From: Candidatus Fermentibacterota bacterium
Lineage (GTDB): Bacteria > JAFGKV01
Assembly (NCBI GenBank): GCA_030620115.1
Contig: JAUXFG010000047.1
Coordinates: 1 to 24,433, forward strand
Length of the DNA: 24,433 bases
Direction of reading: 5' to 3'
Each line of letters opens with the position of its first letter. Positions within the stretch are counted from its first letter, which is position 1. This document shows positions 16,391 through 23,323 of the stretch, piece after piece. Made by a program: the position numbers and the translations under genes. The notes beneath the pieces are model-generated. The model made no database searches, was not told the origin of the DNA, and saw only the letters and a program-made list of their open reading frames with translations.

Positions 16391-17380
16391 ATGCCAGAAC
16401 ACAAGCGCCTCAAAGGGCGCGACCTGCTTCTTACCACGGATTGGCGCAAGGAAGAAATCGAGATTGCGCTCCAATGGGCAACACGCCTCAAGGAGCTCCG
16501 CAGGCTCGGTATTCCACACATGAACTTGCTCCCAGGAAAGACGATCTTTCTTCTTTTCTTCGACAAATCCACCAGGACCCGGAACTCCTTCGAGGCGGGG
16601 ATAACGCAACTTGGCGGGCACGCGCATTTCATCGCCGCCGAAACATCTCAACTCGCCCATGGCGAGAGCCCCAAAGACATGGGCATCATACTATCGGGGT
16701 ACGGTGAGGCTATCGCCATTCGTCACGATCTCGTGCCCGGTGAGGGACAGGCCTATATGCGGGAGGTTGCACGTCACGCCACGGTTCCCGTGCTCAATAT
16801 GCAATGTGACATCGACCATCCATTTCAGATGCTTGCCGATCTTTTGACTTTGCGTGAGCAGTTCGGAGAGAATACCTCGGGCCTGAAGGTTGCCGTCACA
16901 TGGGCATACGCGCCTTCCTACGCCAAGCCTCTCAGTGTGCCTCAGGGTCTCCTCATGCTCCTCCCACGCTTTGGCATCGATGTGGTTCTTGCCCATCCTC
17001 CCGAATACCGCCTCCTTCCGGAAGCCTTGGAGCTGGCGCGCAAAGGAAGCGCAGAGGGAGGTGGAACGATCTCTCTCGCCTCTTCCATGGAGGAAGCGGC
17101 AGAAGGCTGCCACGTGGTCTATGCCAAGAGCTGGGGAGCCGCCAAGCTTCTGGAAAACCCCGAGGAATCATTGGCTGTAGCGAGGCAATACAAGCAGTGG
17201 ATCTGCGACGAGCGGCTCATGAGCATTGCCGGGCCTGACGCCAAATACATGCACTGCTTGCCGGCCGATCGGGGTAACGAGGTCTCGAATGAGGTGTTGG
17301 ACGGGCCTCGCTCGCTCATCTATCCCGAGGCGGAAAACCGGCTGCACACCGCCAAAGCGGTCATGGCACTCACCATGTAG
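16391..17380 (+). CDS. Ornithine/acetylornithine-type carbamoyltransferase
   Basis: This is a 329-aa member of the aspartate/ornithine carbamoyltransferase family, which transfers a carbamoyl group from carbamoyl phosphate to an amine acceptor. The carbamoyl-phosphate loop is KSTRTRNSFE (STRTR 60-64). HPFQ at 143-146 replaces the usual HPCQ/HPTQ. The C-terminal motif is HCLPADRG (288-295) rather than the HCLPAFHD-like form of anabolic OTCase. The acceptor-binding region reads YAKSWG (K246-G249) instead of DxxxSMG; KSWG-type loops are known from the acetylornithine/succinylornithine branch. The acceptor therefore cannot be named from sequence: ornithine, N-acetylornithine and another amine are all open. 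An AAGGA lies somewhat far (12 nt) from ATG 16391. No other arginine gene is nearby. Confidence 0.85.
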   Translation: MPEHKRLKGRDLLLTTDWRKEEIEIALQWATRLKELRRLGIPHMNLLPGKTIFLLFFDKSTRTRNSFEAGITQLGGHAHFIAAETSQLAHGESPKDMGIILSGYGEAIAIRHDLVPGEGQAYMREVARHATVPVLNMQCDIDHPFQMLADLLTLREQFGENTSGLKVAVTWAYAPSYAKPLSVPQGLLMLLPRFGIDVVLAHPPEYRLLPEALELARKGSAEGGGTISLASSMEEAAEGCHVVYAKSWGAAKLLENPEESLAVARQYKQWICDERLMSIAGPDAKYMHCLPADRGNEVSNEVLDGPRSLIYPEAENRLHTAKAVMALTM

Positions 17381-17394
17381 GAGGAGAGATCCGG

Positions 17395-17446
17395 GGATCT
17401 GCAATCTATAATCTGGCAATCTGGAGGATGAGGGATGAAACATCCC
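17395..17446. repeat. AATCTG-type degenerate repeat and short hairpin
   Basis: Positions 17395-17424 reiterate GATCTG/AATCTG words like those at 62-95. They are followed by a 6-bp hairpin GGGATG-AAA-CATCCC (17432-17446). The remaining spacer to the terminator at 17524 shows nothing recognisable. Confidence 0.45.
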
Positions 17447-17523
17447 ATGAGATGGCAGGGATAGAGCTGCCGATGGACAGAGGATAAGAGTTTCTCGACC
17501 CGGAGCGCGAGAGATGGACAAAA

Positions 17524-17559
17524 AGAAAAACCGGATCCTTGCGGATCCGGTTTTTCTTA
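17524..17559. terminator. Bidirectional intrinsic terminator
   Basis: A perfect stem of about 16 bp around a TTGC loop has a GC-rich core (CCGGATCC/GGATCCGG) flanked by an A-run on the left and a T-run on the right. It therefore works as an intrinsic terminator on both strands. It ends the carbamoyltransferase transcript from the left and the two small minus-strand genes from the right. Ends could be off by one base. Confidence 0.9.
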
Positions 17560-17569
17560 TCCAGATCGT

Positions 17570-17821
17570 TTAGCTGGCCATAAGCGCCAGATCACAGACC
17601 GGCGTAGAAATACTCTCGTACCCTGTATTGAAGTGGAGCCAAGGACCGCTTGTTCCCGGCGTATGGCTGTAGGAAGTGCTCCCCACCGAATGGCCCGTCA
17701 GGTAGGTAGTGCCGGGGCCGATATGCAACGACTCCGTGCTGTTCGTCTTGGCACAGGAGAGTGCGGATGTCTCGAACGATGCCTCGGATACGATGGTCGG
17801 CTTACGATATGTCTTGCGCAT
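17570..17821 (-). CDS. RiPP-precursor-like 83-aa peptide
   Basis: This small protein starts at minus-strand ATG 17821 with AAAGAGGG upstream; an in-frame GTG at 17896 would run into the neighbouring gene. The N-terminus MRKTYRKPTIVSEASFETSALSC resembles the short leader (KPxI-SE-FET-AL-C) of a widespread class of small uncharacterised peptides that look like ribosomal natural-product precursors. The rest is rich in Gly, Thr, Ser, His and Tyr (GPGTTYLTGHSVGSTSYSH), with a second Cys at 76 in STPVCDLALMAS. It has no signal peptide or membrane segment. The stop is close to a strong terminator, and the upstream gene lies 34 nt away. No maturase, protease or transporter is nearby, so the RiPP idea rests on resemblance alone. 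Confidence 0.65.
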   Translation of the reverse strand: MRKTYRKPTIVSEASFETSALSCAKTNSTESLHIGPGTTYLTGHSVGSTSYSHTPGTSGPWLHFNTGYESISTPVCDLALMAS

Positions 17822-17855
17822 GGTACCCTCTTTCTTGAGATAGATGAATCGATGC

Positions 17856-18107
17856 TTAGCGAGCGGGGAGCGCCACGCGGGCTGAAAGCTTGCCACCGCG
17901 AAGAGTCACAATACGATACTGGACATTGCCCGTATTCTGCCTCTCGTCCTTCTTCTCGACATTCTTGGAAAGCTGTACGACCTTGGCGGTGCCAGTGTTG
18001 GGCGAAGAGATGCTCTTGCCTTCCACGACTTTCACCGCACCCTTGCCAGCCATCACCGCGGGTGCAGCCAAGCTCAGGATAAGTACGGCCACGAGCAGGT
18101 AGCGCAT
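17856..18107 (-). CDS. Small exported basic protein (83 aa)
   Basis: From minus-strand ATG 18107, with a strong AAGGAGGG 3 nt upstream, the product starts with a clear Sec signal peptide (MRYLLVAVLILSLAAPAVMA, cleavage near A20). The mature part is about 63 aa, basic and Ser/Thr/Lys-rich (GAVKVVEGKS, VVQLSKNVEKKDE), without cysteines. I do not recognise a family. It lies 34 nt upstream of the RiPP-like peptide gene on the same strand, and the two probably share a transcript ending at the 17524-17559 terminator. The in-frame codon at 18161 would only add residues before the signal peptide and is not preferred. Confidence 0.7.
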   Translation of the reverse strand: MRYLLVAVLILSLAAPAVMAGKGAVKVVEGKSISSPNTGTAKVVQLSKNVEKKDERQNTGNVQYRIVTLRGGKLSARVALPAR

Positions 18108-18211
18108 ACTTCCCTCCTTCCTTCCGAATTCAGCTTCTTGAATTGACCCGGCCTTCCACAACCATCACCATGTGCCGTGGATCTACGGGTATCATAAATC
18201 CTATGGCGTGA

Positions 18212-18240
18212 CATTTACACTCCGATCAACGAATTGTCAA
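18212..18240 (-). promoter_or_regulatory. Possible -35/-10 promoter for the small-gene pair
   Basis: On the minus strand a perfect TTGACA (18240-18235) is followed after 17 nt by TAAATG (18217-18212), a weak -10. This would give a leader of about 100 nt before the ATG at 18107. The same spacer (18108-18403, 296 nt) must also hold the divergent sigma-factor promoter, which I could not identify. Confidence 0.3.
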
Positions 18241-18403
18241 CTGAAAAATGAACGCGATCTAAACATGGAACCCATCATGAGCAGAAGGGTTTCGACAGAG
18301 AGGATGGCCTATGCCAATCGAGCAAGAGAGACGAATCGGGAATTCGTTTCGTATGCGGCCAGTGTAGCGAATCGTTTGCCTTGGGAGCCTTGGAGGTTCA
18401 TAA

Positions 18404-19117
18404 TTGTACAGAGATCCGAACGTTGCCAAAGTTGATTCTCTGCCGACGGATAGCGTCGAACGCTATGCCACGTCCGGTCCTTCGAGAATCCTCGCCCTGG
18501 AGAAAGGTTGCGGGCTTACCTATGGAGCCACTTCAGACCTCATGAACGAGTCTGACGACAGTTTGATGGTGAGGGTGAAGAGAGGCGATCACCGAGCCTT
18601 CCGCATTCTGGCCGAACGTTATCGTGATCGGATATTCCGCTTCATATACAGGATGCTACACAACGAGGAAGTTGCCGAAGATCTGACCCAGGAGACATTC
18701 CTGCGCGTCTTCAGACGAGCGAACACCTATAAGGCCGGCAGCAACTTCTCCATCTGGCTCTATACTATTGCGAAAAACCTGACATTCAACCGAGTTCGAG
18801 ACGAGAAACGACAGCCGCTCGGCGTGGCTGACTCCGTTGATGAGCGTGGATGGGACCTCGCCACGAAAGACCCCTGCCCCGACCCGCTGGAAATGAGTCA
18901 GCGGGATGAGATCCGGAGGTTGGTCGCCTGGGGCGTGGCCCAGTTGCCTCCCAAATTCAAGTCAGCAGTAGTATTGAGAGACATTGAAGGTTTCGAATAC
19001 GAACAGATCGCCAAGATCCTCAGATGTCCGCTGGGCACTGTCAAATCACGGGTGAACCGGGGCCGGCTGCGACTGAGAGAACTCATCCAGACCGAGGCGA
19101 GGGAATACCTCACATGA
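18404..19117 (+). CDS. ECF-type RNA polymerase sigma factor (sigma-70 family)
   Basis: This is an extracytoplasmic-function sigma factor. Region 2 is seen in FRILAERYRDRIFRFIYRML, AEDLTQETFLRVFRRA and FSIWLYTIAKNLTFNRVRDE. Region 4 is seen in LPPKFKSAVVLRDIEG and YEQIAKILRCPLGTVKSRVNRGR. The TTG at 18404 has a perfect GGAGG (18392-18396) at good spacing and gives 237 aa, including 46 extra N-terminal residues. The alternative ATG 18542 gives 191 aa, the normal ECF length, starting MNESDDSLM, but its ribosome binding site is poor. I report the longer form with reservation. The next gene encodes a zinc-type anti-sigma factor, its likely partner, and a protease-like gene and an outer-membrane gene follow. 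Confidence 0.92.
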   Translation: MYRDPNVAKVDSLPTDSVERYATSGPSRILALEKGCGLTYGATSDLMNESDDSLMVRVKRGDHRAFRILAERYRDRIFRFIYRMLHNEEVAEDLTQETFLRVFRRANTYKAGSNFSIWLYTIAKNLTFNRVRDEKRQPLGVADSVDERGWDLATKDPCPDPLEMSQRDEIRRLVAWGVAQLPPKFKSAVVLRDIEGFEYEQIAKILRCPLGTVKSRVNRGRLRLRELIQTEAREYLT

Positions 19118-19184
19118 TTCATGGAAAGAAACGAATGGAGGTGGAATTTGGCCCTTGTTTTACAGGATACCCGGAGGTGAAACC

Positions 19185-19772
19185 GTGCGCTGTTCTCGAG
19201 TAAAGAATCGACTATCGGAATATCTCGATTCGCGGCTCTCGGCAACCGAGAAACAGAGGGTCGAAGACCACCTCGGCCAGTGTGCTTCTTGCCGCATCTT
19301 GTTTGTCGAGACGGAGAAGCTCTGCCACGCACTCCAGGGACTCGTGGACACACCGACTCCCACGGCGCTTGCCCCCCGAATCGATCGTATCCCTTGGGAG
19401 GCCGAGCAGATCACGCAACCAAGCTTCAGTCTCAGACTCGGCTGGGCAGTGGCGGCGGCGGCAACCGTGGTGGCGGTGCTTCTCATGCAACCGATACATA
19501 TAGGCAGATCTCCTGCTGTTGGTTTCGCCACGAGCCACGCGCCGACGCGCAGAGGGAACGAGACCAGCCTCGTTGAGGTGCGAAGGCTCCTCCTCCCTGA
19601 GCAACGACCATCCACGCCTCAAGTACAATGGGTGCGTATCCCCATGTCGCGCGGTGTTCCGCTTGATCGCCGTTCTTCTTCCACTGGGCGAGAACGGAAT
19701 GTCACTGCAAGAGACGATCAGATCTGGCAGGAGGTTCGAAGGGTATCGGTATGCTCACGTAGGTCGTTCTAG
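19185..19772 (+). CDS. Zinc-finger (ZAS/zf-HC2) anti-sigma factor
   Basis: This product probably holds the adjacent ECF sigma factor inactive. GTG 19185 follows GGAGGTGA (19173-19180) and gives 195 aa; an in-frame start at 19155 would precede the ribosome binding site. The N-terminal domain has the anti-sigma zinc motif HLGQCASC preceded by a helix with LSEYLDSRLS. After a linker there is one transmembrane helix (LGWAVAAAATVVAVLLM), then about 80 extracytoplasmic residues rich in Arg and Ser without a recognised domain. Such anti-sigmas are typically released by regulated proteolysis. The HtrA-like protein encoded 45 nt downstream fits as sensor, although its active site looks degenerate. Confidence 0.88.
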   Translation: MRCSRVKNRLSEYLDSRLSATEKQRVEDHLGQCASCRILFVETEKLCHALQGLVDTPTPTALAPRIDRIPWEAEQITQPSFSLRLGWAVAAAATVVAVLLMQPIHIGRSPAVGFATSHAPTRRGNETSLVEVRRLLLPEQRPSTPQVQWVRIPMSRGVPLDRRSSSTGRERNVTARDDQIWQEVRRVSVCSRRSF

Positions 19773-19817
19773 GGTGATCTCTCACGGCTCATTTCACCAA
19801 ACGATACCCCAATCCTC

Positions 19818-20963
19818 ATGACGGCAAACAAGTTCCCTCGCGAGATCGCCACATGTGTGGCAACGATAATTCTTTCCTCCAGTCCACTCTCCGCTGGTGA
19901 TCTCCTCCAACAGCTCCAAACGGAAGTGGCAACCCTGGTCGACCAGGCAAGAAGAGATGTCGTCACCATTACCGTTCCCTATCCGTCAAACCAAGAATCC
20001 GTCCGCTCGGTTCTGATCACCTCCGGGCTCATCATCGCTGACTCTCTGGTGGTCACCGCGGCCAGTGTAGTAGCGCAATCAGAAACAGTTGAGGTGACGA
20101 CTTCTACCGATCATCAGGTTTCCGCGGCCGTGGCAGGGGTTGACTCCGCGGGAGGTATCGCTCTACTCAAGCTCACCCATCCTTTGATTGGATCATTCAC
20201 ACCAACACCAGGTGTACTCCCCGAAGTTGGCGATTGGACCTTTCTGATCACCACACGGTTTGAAGATCTCGCCGGATACAGCCCCGGCATTGTCACCGCC
20301 GTTCGCCCGGCGGGAATGAACGGTCAGGTCACCACAGAAATTCAAGCGAGTACTCCGCCGCTTCCTGCCAGCGCCGGAGCAATACTCGTGGATGTGTACG
20401 GTCGGGTCATAGGTCTCGTGGTTGGCCGCCCCGGATGGGGAGAACCAATTGATCCTACCGAAGATGCCACCATGCCAGGAGTATTGGCGGTACCATTCGA
20501 CGAAGTGCTCTCCGTAGCCACGGAGCTCGTCAACACGGGGAGAGTGAAGCGGAGCTGGCTGGGCATCAGTGTGCAAGCCATGACTCCCGCCTTGCGCACA
20601 ATTCTTGGCGTGGAGCCGGGGATCGGGGCAATCGTAGTACACGTGGAAAATGGTGGGCCCGCACATCGGGCCGGCCTCGAGATGGGTGACGTGATATTGA
20701 GCTGCGGCGAGCACCCGGTAGATAGCCCGGGCGGCCTCATGAGGGCCGTATCCTGTGTAGGGCCAGGAGCAGCGCTGGAATTCAATATCCTCCGAAATGA
20801 TGCGGTCTTTGTGCTCCCGGTTACCTTGACCGAACTGCCACACCGAGGCGCCCCTGCGGATGAAGCAATACGATACGAAAATGACCCAGAGGAACAGATC
20901 AAGGCTTTGGAGAGACAGCTCGCCACATTGAAACGCTCCATGGATCGAGCACCCAAGGAATAG
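19818..20963 (+). CDS. HtrA/DegP-like protein with PDZ domain and degenerate catalytic triad
   Basis: This 381-aa protein has the HtrA layout: an N-terminal hydrophobic signal (to about A26), a trypsin-like domain (about 45-240) and one PDZ domain (about 246-340: WLGISVQAMTP, VVHVENGGPAHRAGLEMGDVILS). A C-terminal acidic and coiled tail (EEQIKALERQLATLKRS) follows. Aligned by motif, the catalytic His position (usual VTNNHV) reads VTAASV (S83). The Asp position (usual DIAVLK) reads GIALLK (G113). The nucleophile loop (usual GNSGGPL) reads PASAGAIL, keeping only S185. It is therefore probably a non-proteolytic sensor or chaperone in the periplasm. Its position after the sigma/anti-sigma pair suggests envelope-stress sensing. 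Confidence 0.85.
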   Translation: MTANKFPREIATCVATIILSSSPLSAGDLLQQLQTEVATLVDQARRDVVTITVPYPSNQESVRSVLITSGLIIADSLVVTAASVVAQSETVEVTTSTDHQVSAAVAGVDSAGGIALLKLTHPLIGSFTPTPGVLPEVGDWTFLITTRFEDLAGYSPGIVTAVRPAGMNGQVTTEIQASTPPLPASAGAILVDVYGRVIGLVVGRPGWGEPIDPTEDATMPGVLAVPFDEVLSVATELVNTGRVKRSWLGISVQAMTPALRTILGVEPGIGAIVVHVENGGPAHRAGLEMGDVILSCGEHPVDSPGGLMRAVSCVGPGAALEFNILRNDAVFVLPVTLTELPHRGAPADEAIRYENDPEEQIKALERQLATLKRSMDRAPKE

Positions 20964-21010
20964 GTCTCCTTCGGGACGGATTCCTTCTTACCAACAAGGA
21001 AAGAATCACC

Positions 21011-21895
21011 ATGCGTTTTGCTATGACTACACTTCTTGTGTGCGCATTCATTCTGGCTTCGGGATCTGCGGTTTTCGCGGAGGGCTGGGAGAAGTCGGCC
21101 GATCTCTCTCTCACATTCAACCAGAGCAGCTACAGTAACTCATGGACTGGGGGCGAATCCGGTACGCTCACTTGGGCATTCGCCGGCAATCTTATTACCA
21201 CCAAACCCTTGAATCCAAGCATTGAGTGGCGCAATGAGCTCAAAGCTTCATTTGGTCAAACACATGTGCAGCAAGAGGATTCCTCGGGCGTCAAGAATTG
21301 GGCCGCTCCGGAGAAATCATCTGATCGGATCTTTGTCGAATCAATCATGCGATTCACGTTGGAAAAGGCCGCCGACCCGCTGATCGCGGTGACGCTGGAG
21401 AGCCAGTTCTACGACGCCAGCGACTCTGAGATCAGCCGTTGCTTCAATCCGATCCTCCTCACCGAGGCGTTGGGCCTGGGGCGCACGATTAGCAAGAACG
21501 AAAACACCGAACTCCTCACGCGTGTCGGATTTGCGCTCCGGCAGCATATCTCCAATGAGATAATCTCTGTGGACCCGGAAAAGACCGAATACTCCACCAC
21601 CACCGATGGCGGGCTCGAATGGGTAAGCGACCTGAGCCATACATTTAGTGATGGCAACATGAAGTATGTCACCAAGACACGGGTATTCCAGGCACTATTC
21701 AACTCGGAATCAGATGAGTTAGAGGAGGACGACTGGAAGACTCCCGACCTCGCATGGGAAAACACCTTATCGGCCTCGTTCTCCAAGTACATCCAAGTGT
21801 CCCTCTTCTTCGAATTGCTCTACGATAAGGAGATCGATCTGCGCGGTCGATTCCGTCAGGTTTTGGGACTTGGCCTTGCCTACAAGTTATTCTGA
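21011..21895 (+). CDS. DUF3078-like outer-membrane beta-barrel protein
   Basis: This 294-aa protein has a cleavable signal peptide (about 1-23, ending SGSAVFAEG) followed by alternating amphipathic strands. LSLTFNQSSYSNSWTGGESGTLTWAFAGNL matches the N-terminal signature of DUF3078-type proteins found mainly in the FCB superphylum. The chain ends LGLGLAYKLF, with a terminal Phe as in outer-membrane barrels assembled by the BAM complex. ATG 21011 follows AAGGAAAG. It is 47 nt after the HtrA-like gene and ends the sigma-factor cluster. A role as regulated target or as stress signal is inference from position. Confidence 0.8.
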   Translation: MRFAMTTLLVCAFILASGSAVFAEGWEKSADLSLTFNQSSYSNSWTGGESGTLTWAFAGNLITTKPLNPSIEWRNELKASFGQTHVQQEDSSGVKNWAAPEKSSDRIFVESIMRFTLEKAADPLIAVTLESQFYDASDSEISRCFNPILLTEALGLGRTISKNENTELLTRVGFALRQHISNEIISVDPEKTEYSTTTDGGLEWVSDLSHTFSDGNMKYVTKTRVFQALFNSESDELEEDDWKTPDLAWENTLSASFSKYIQVSLFFELLYDKEIDLRGRFRQVLGLGLAYKLF

Positions 21896-22238
21896 GAAGA
21901 CATGGGGAGAGGAAGTAAAGAATGAAATATGTGATATCGGAAAAACCCCCCTGAATCCCCCTTTGCAAAGGGGGAGAAGGTCGGATACACGGAGCTATTG
22001 AGAAGTTACCGGAAAACATCGCTAAGGGTTATTTTGATATCACATCACAACCGTGAATTCATCCGCTGGAGGGCCACGCTCCGTCGTGGCCGCCTATGCC
22101 CTACACCGCGGACGCGATGAAACGCATCCCTCCATCATACAAAGCAAAAGGGGAAGAAGGTTCGATGCATGGATCTATTGAGAGGTTACTGAAATACGGG
22201 CCATGATCTACCGATAGGTTTTCAAGAAGGAGGTCATT
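21896..22238. repeat. Repeat-rich spacer before mscS
   Basis: The 343-nt spacer has no credible gene. It holds a perfect 18-nt palindrome CCCCCTTTGCAAAGGGGG (21957-21974), the core of a common environmental-genome repeat. It also holds an imperfect direct repeat (21971-22010 and 22151-22190, 32 of 40 positions equal, no gaps, offset 180) and a 7-bp hairpin GGCCACG/CGTGGCC (22072-22091). The second repeat copy ends about 40 nt before the mscS start. Confidence 0.7.
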
Positions 22239-23039
22239 ATGGAAAACGTTATGAACACGCTAATCACGTTTGCCACTACCTACGGCATCCGCATCATCGG
22301 CGCTATTCTCATCCTGATTCTCGGTCGTATCGTGGCCGGCTTCGCCAGAAAGCTGCTCCGAAAAGCTCTCTCTGCTCGAAGCGTCGACCCGGTGATCGTG
22401 AGCTTCGTGGGAAGCCTTACCTATTTCCTCATCCTTACCTTCGCCGCCCTTGCGGCGCTGGACAAGTTTGGTGTGGAGACCGCTTCGCTTATTGCAGTAT
22501 TTGGTGCCGCAGGCTTTGCCATTGGCTTCGCGCTCCAGGGCTCGCTATCCAACTTCGCAGCCGGCGTCATGCTGCTGGTCTTTCGACCGTTCAGAATCGG
22601 TGACTACGTGGAGGCTGGAGGCGCCTCGGGTACGGTGAGAGAGATGGGGCTTTTCACCACGATCCTCATGACTCCTGACAATGCGAAGATCATGCTTCCC
22701 AATGGGAAAATCTTTGGCGATACGATCAAAAATATCACTGCCGAGAAGACACGACGGGTCGATCTCGTGGTTGGCATCGGCTACGGCTCATCCATTGAGA
22801 AGGCCATGGAAATCCTCTCAGAGCTTCTGAAGGCGGATCCCCGTGTCTTGCATGATCCCGCACCGCAGATTGCGGTGGCGGAGCTTGCAGATTCCAGCGT
22901 GAATCTGATAGTAAGACCGTGGGTACACACAGCCGACTACTGGGGCGTCAAACTCGATCTGACCTATCAGATCAAGAAAGCCTTTGACCGGCAAAACATC
23001 GAGATCCCATTCCCGCAGATGGTGATACACAAGCCATAA
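22239..23039 (+). CDS. mscS: Small-conductance mechanosensitive channel (MscS family)
   Basis: This is a heptameric inner-membrane channel that vents solutes on osmotic downshock. The 266 aa are close to E. coli MscS (286). There are three membrane helices: about 10-30, 48-72 and 78-112. The third is the pore helix, with the Gly/Ala-rich pattern GAAGFAIGFALQGSLSNFAAGVMLLV. It is followed by the beta domain start FRPFRIGDYVEAGGASGTV and the cytoplasmic domain with MLPNGKIFGDTIKNIT. The C-terminus IEIPFPQMVIH is typical. ATG 22239 follows a strong AAGGAGGT (22227-22234). It stands alone between two repeat-rich spacers and converges on the ATP synthase genes. Confidence 0.96.
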   Translation: MENVMNTLITFATTYGIRIIGAILILILGRIVAGFARKLLRKALSARSVDPVIVSFVGSLTYFLILTFAALAALDKFGVETASLIAVFGAAGFAIGFALQGSLSNFAAGVMLLVFRPFRIGDYVEAGGASGTVREMGLFTTILMTPDNAKIMLPNGKIFGDTIKNITAEKTRRVDLVVGIGYGSSIEKAMEILSELLKADPRVLHDPAPQIAVAELADSSVNLIVRPWVHTADYWGVKLDLTYQIKKAFDRQNIEIPFPQMVIHKP

Positions 23040-23176
23040 CCGTTCACTGGTTCAAGGGTTCAGCCTCCGGCCCATGGGGGCCTACGCCCCGGTGGGGAGT
23101 TCACCGGGAGAATCCGAACCGTTGGTTCGCAGTCTTGACCCACAGATGTGCCACAGATTCGGCCTCCCCCATGTAG

Positions 23177-23196
23177 GGGCACGGCATGCCGTGCCC
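23177..23196. repeat. Perfect 20-nt palindrome downstream of mscS
   Basis: The sequence GGGCACGGCATGCCGTGCCC is a full palindrome (10-bp arms). It resembles palindromes dispersed through many environmental bacterial genomes. It lies 137 nt after the mscS stop, with no T-tract. Confidence 0.7.
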
Positions 23197-23234
23197 ACCG
23201 GCCTGCCTCGACGGCTTGTCACGGCGTAGTCATA

Positions 23235-23271
23235 CGTAGACGGGAGCCTGTCAAAGGGGCGTAGACGGGAG
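23235..23271. repeat. 12-bp direct repeat CGTAGACGGGAG
   Basis: CGTAGACGGGAG occurs at 23235-23246 and 23260-23271, offset 25 nt. It lies within the 284-nt spacer between mscS and atpC, which otherwise holds only palindromes and TTCA/GGTTCA-type words at its left end. Confidence 0.6.
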
Positions 23272-23277
23272 GCATAG

Positions 23278-23305
23278 TCCCACACCCAAAGCTTTGGGTG
23301 TGGGA
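23278..23305. repeat. 28-nt palindrome just past atpC, possible terminator stem
   Basis: A fully symmetric 28-nt palindrome (14-bp arms, centre AAAGCTTT) lies 18 nt past the atpC stop on the minus strand. It forms a strong stem but lacks a T-run in either direction. It may end or stabilise the atp transcript, but could equally be a dispersed element. Confidence 0.6.
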
Positions 23306-23323
23306 TGAGAAGTCCGGGTTAGA

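Noticed and set aside
18267-18293. ECF-type autoregulated promoter (GGAACC...GTTTC) before the sigma factor
   Set aside because: The -35-like GGAACC is fair, but the -10 match is too weak to report without data.
18172-18435. 87-aa plus-strand reading frame between the divergent small genes and the sigma factor
   Set aside because: No ribosome binding site at its possible starts, no recognisable motif, and it overlaps the sigma-factor start. It could still be a small protein, but I cannot support it.
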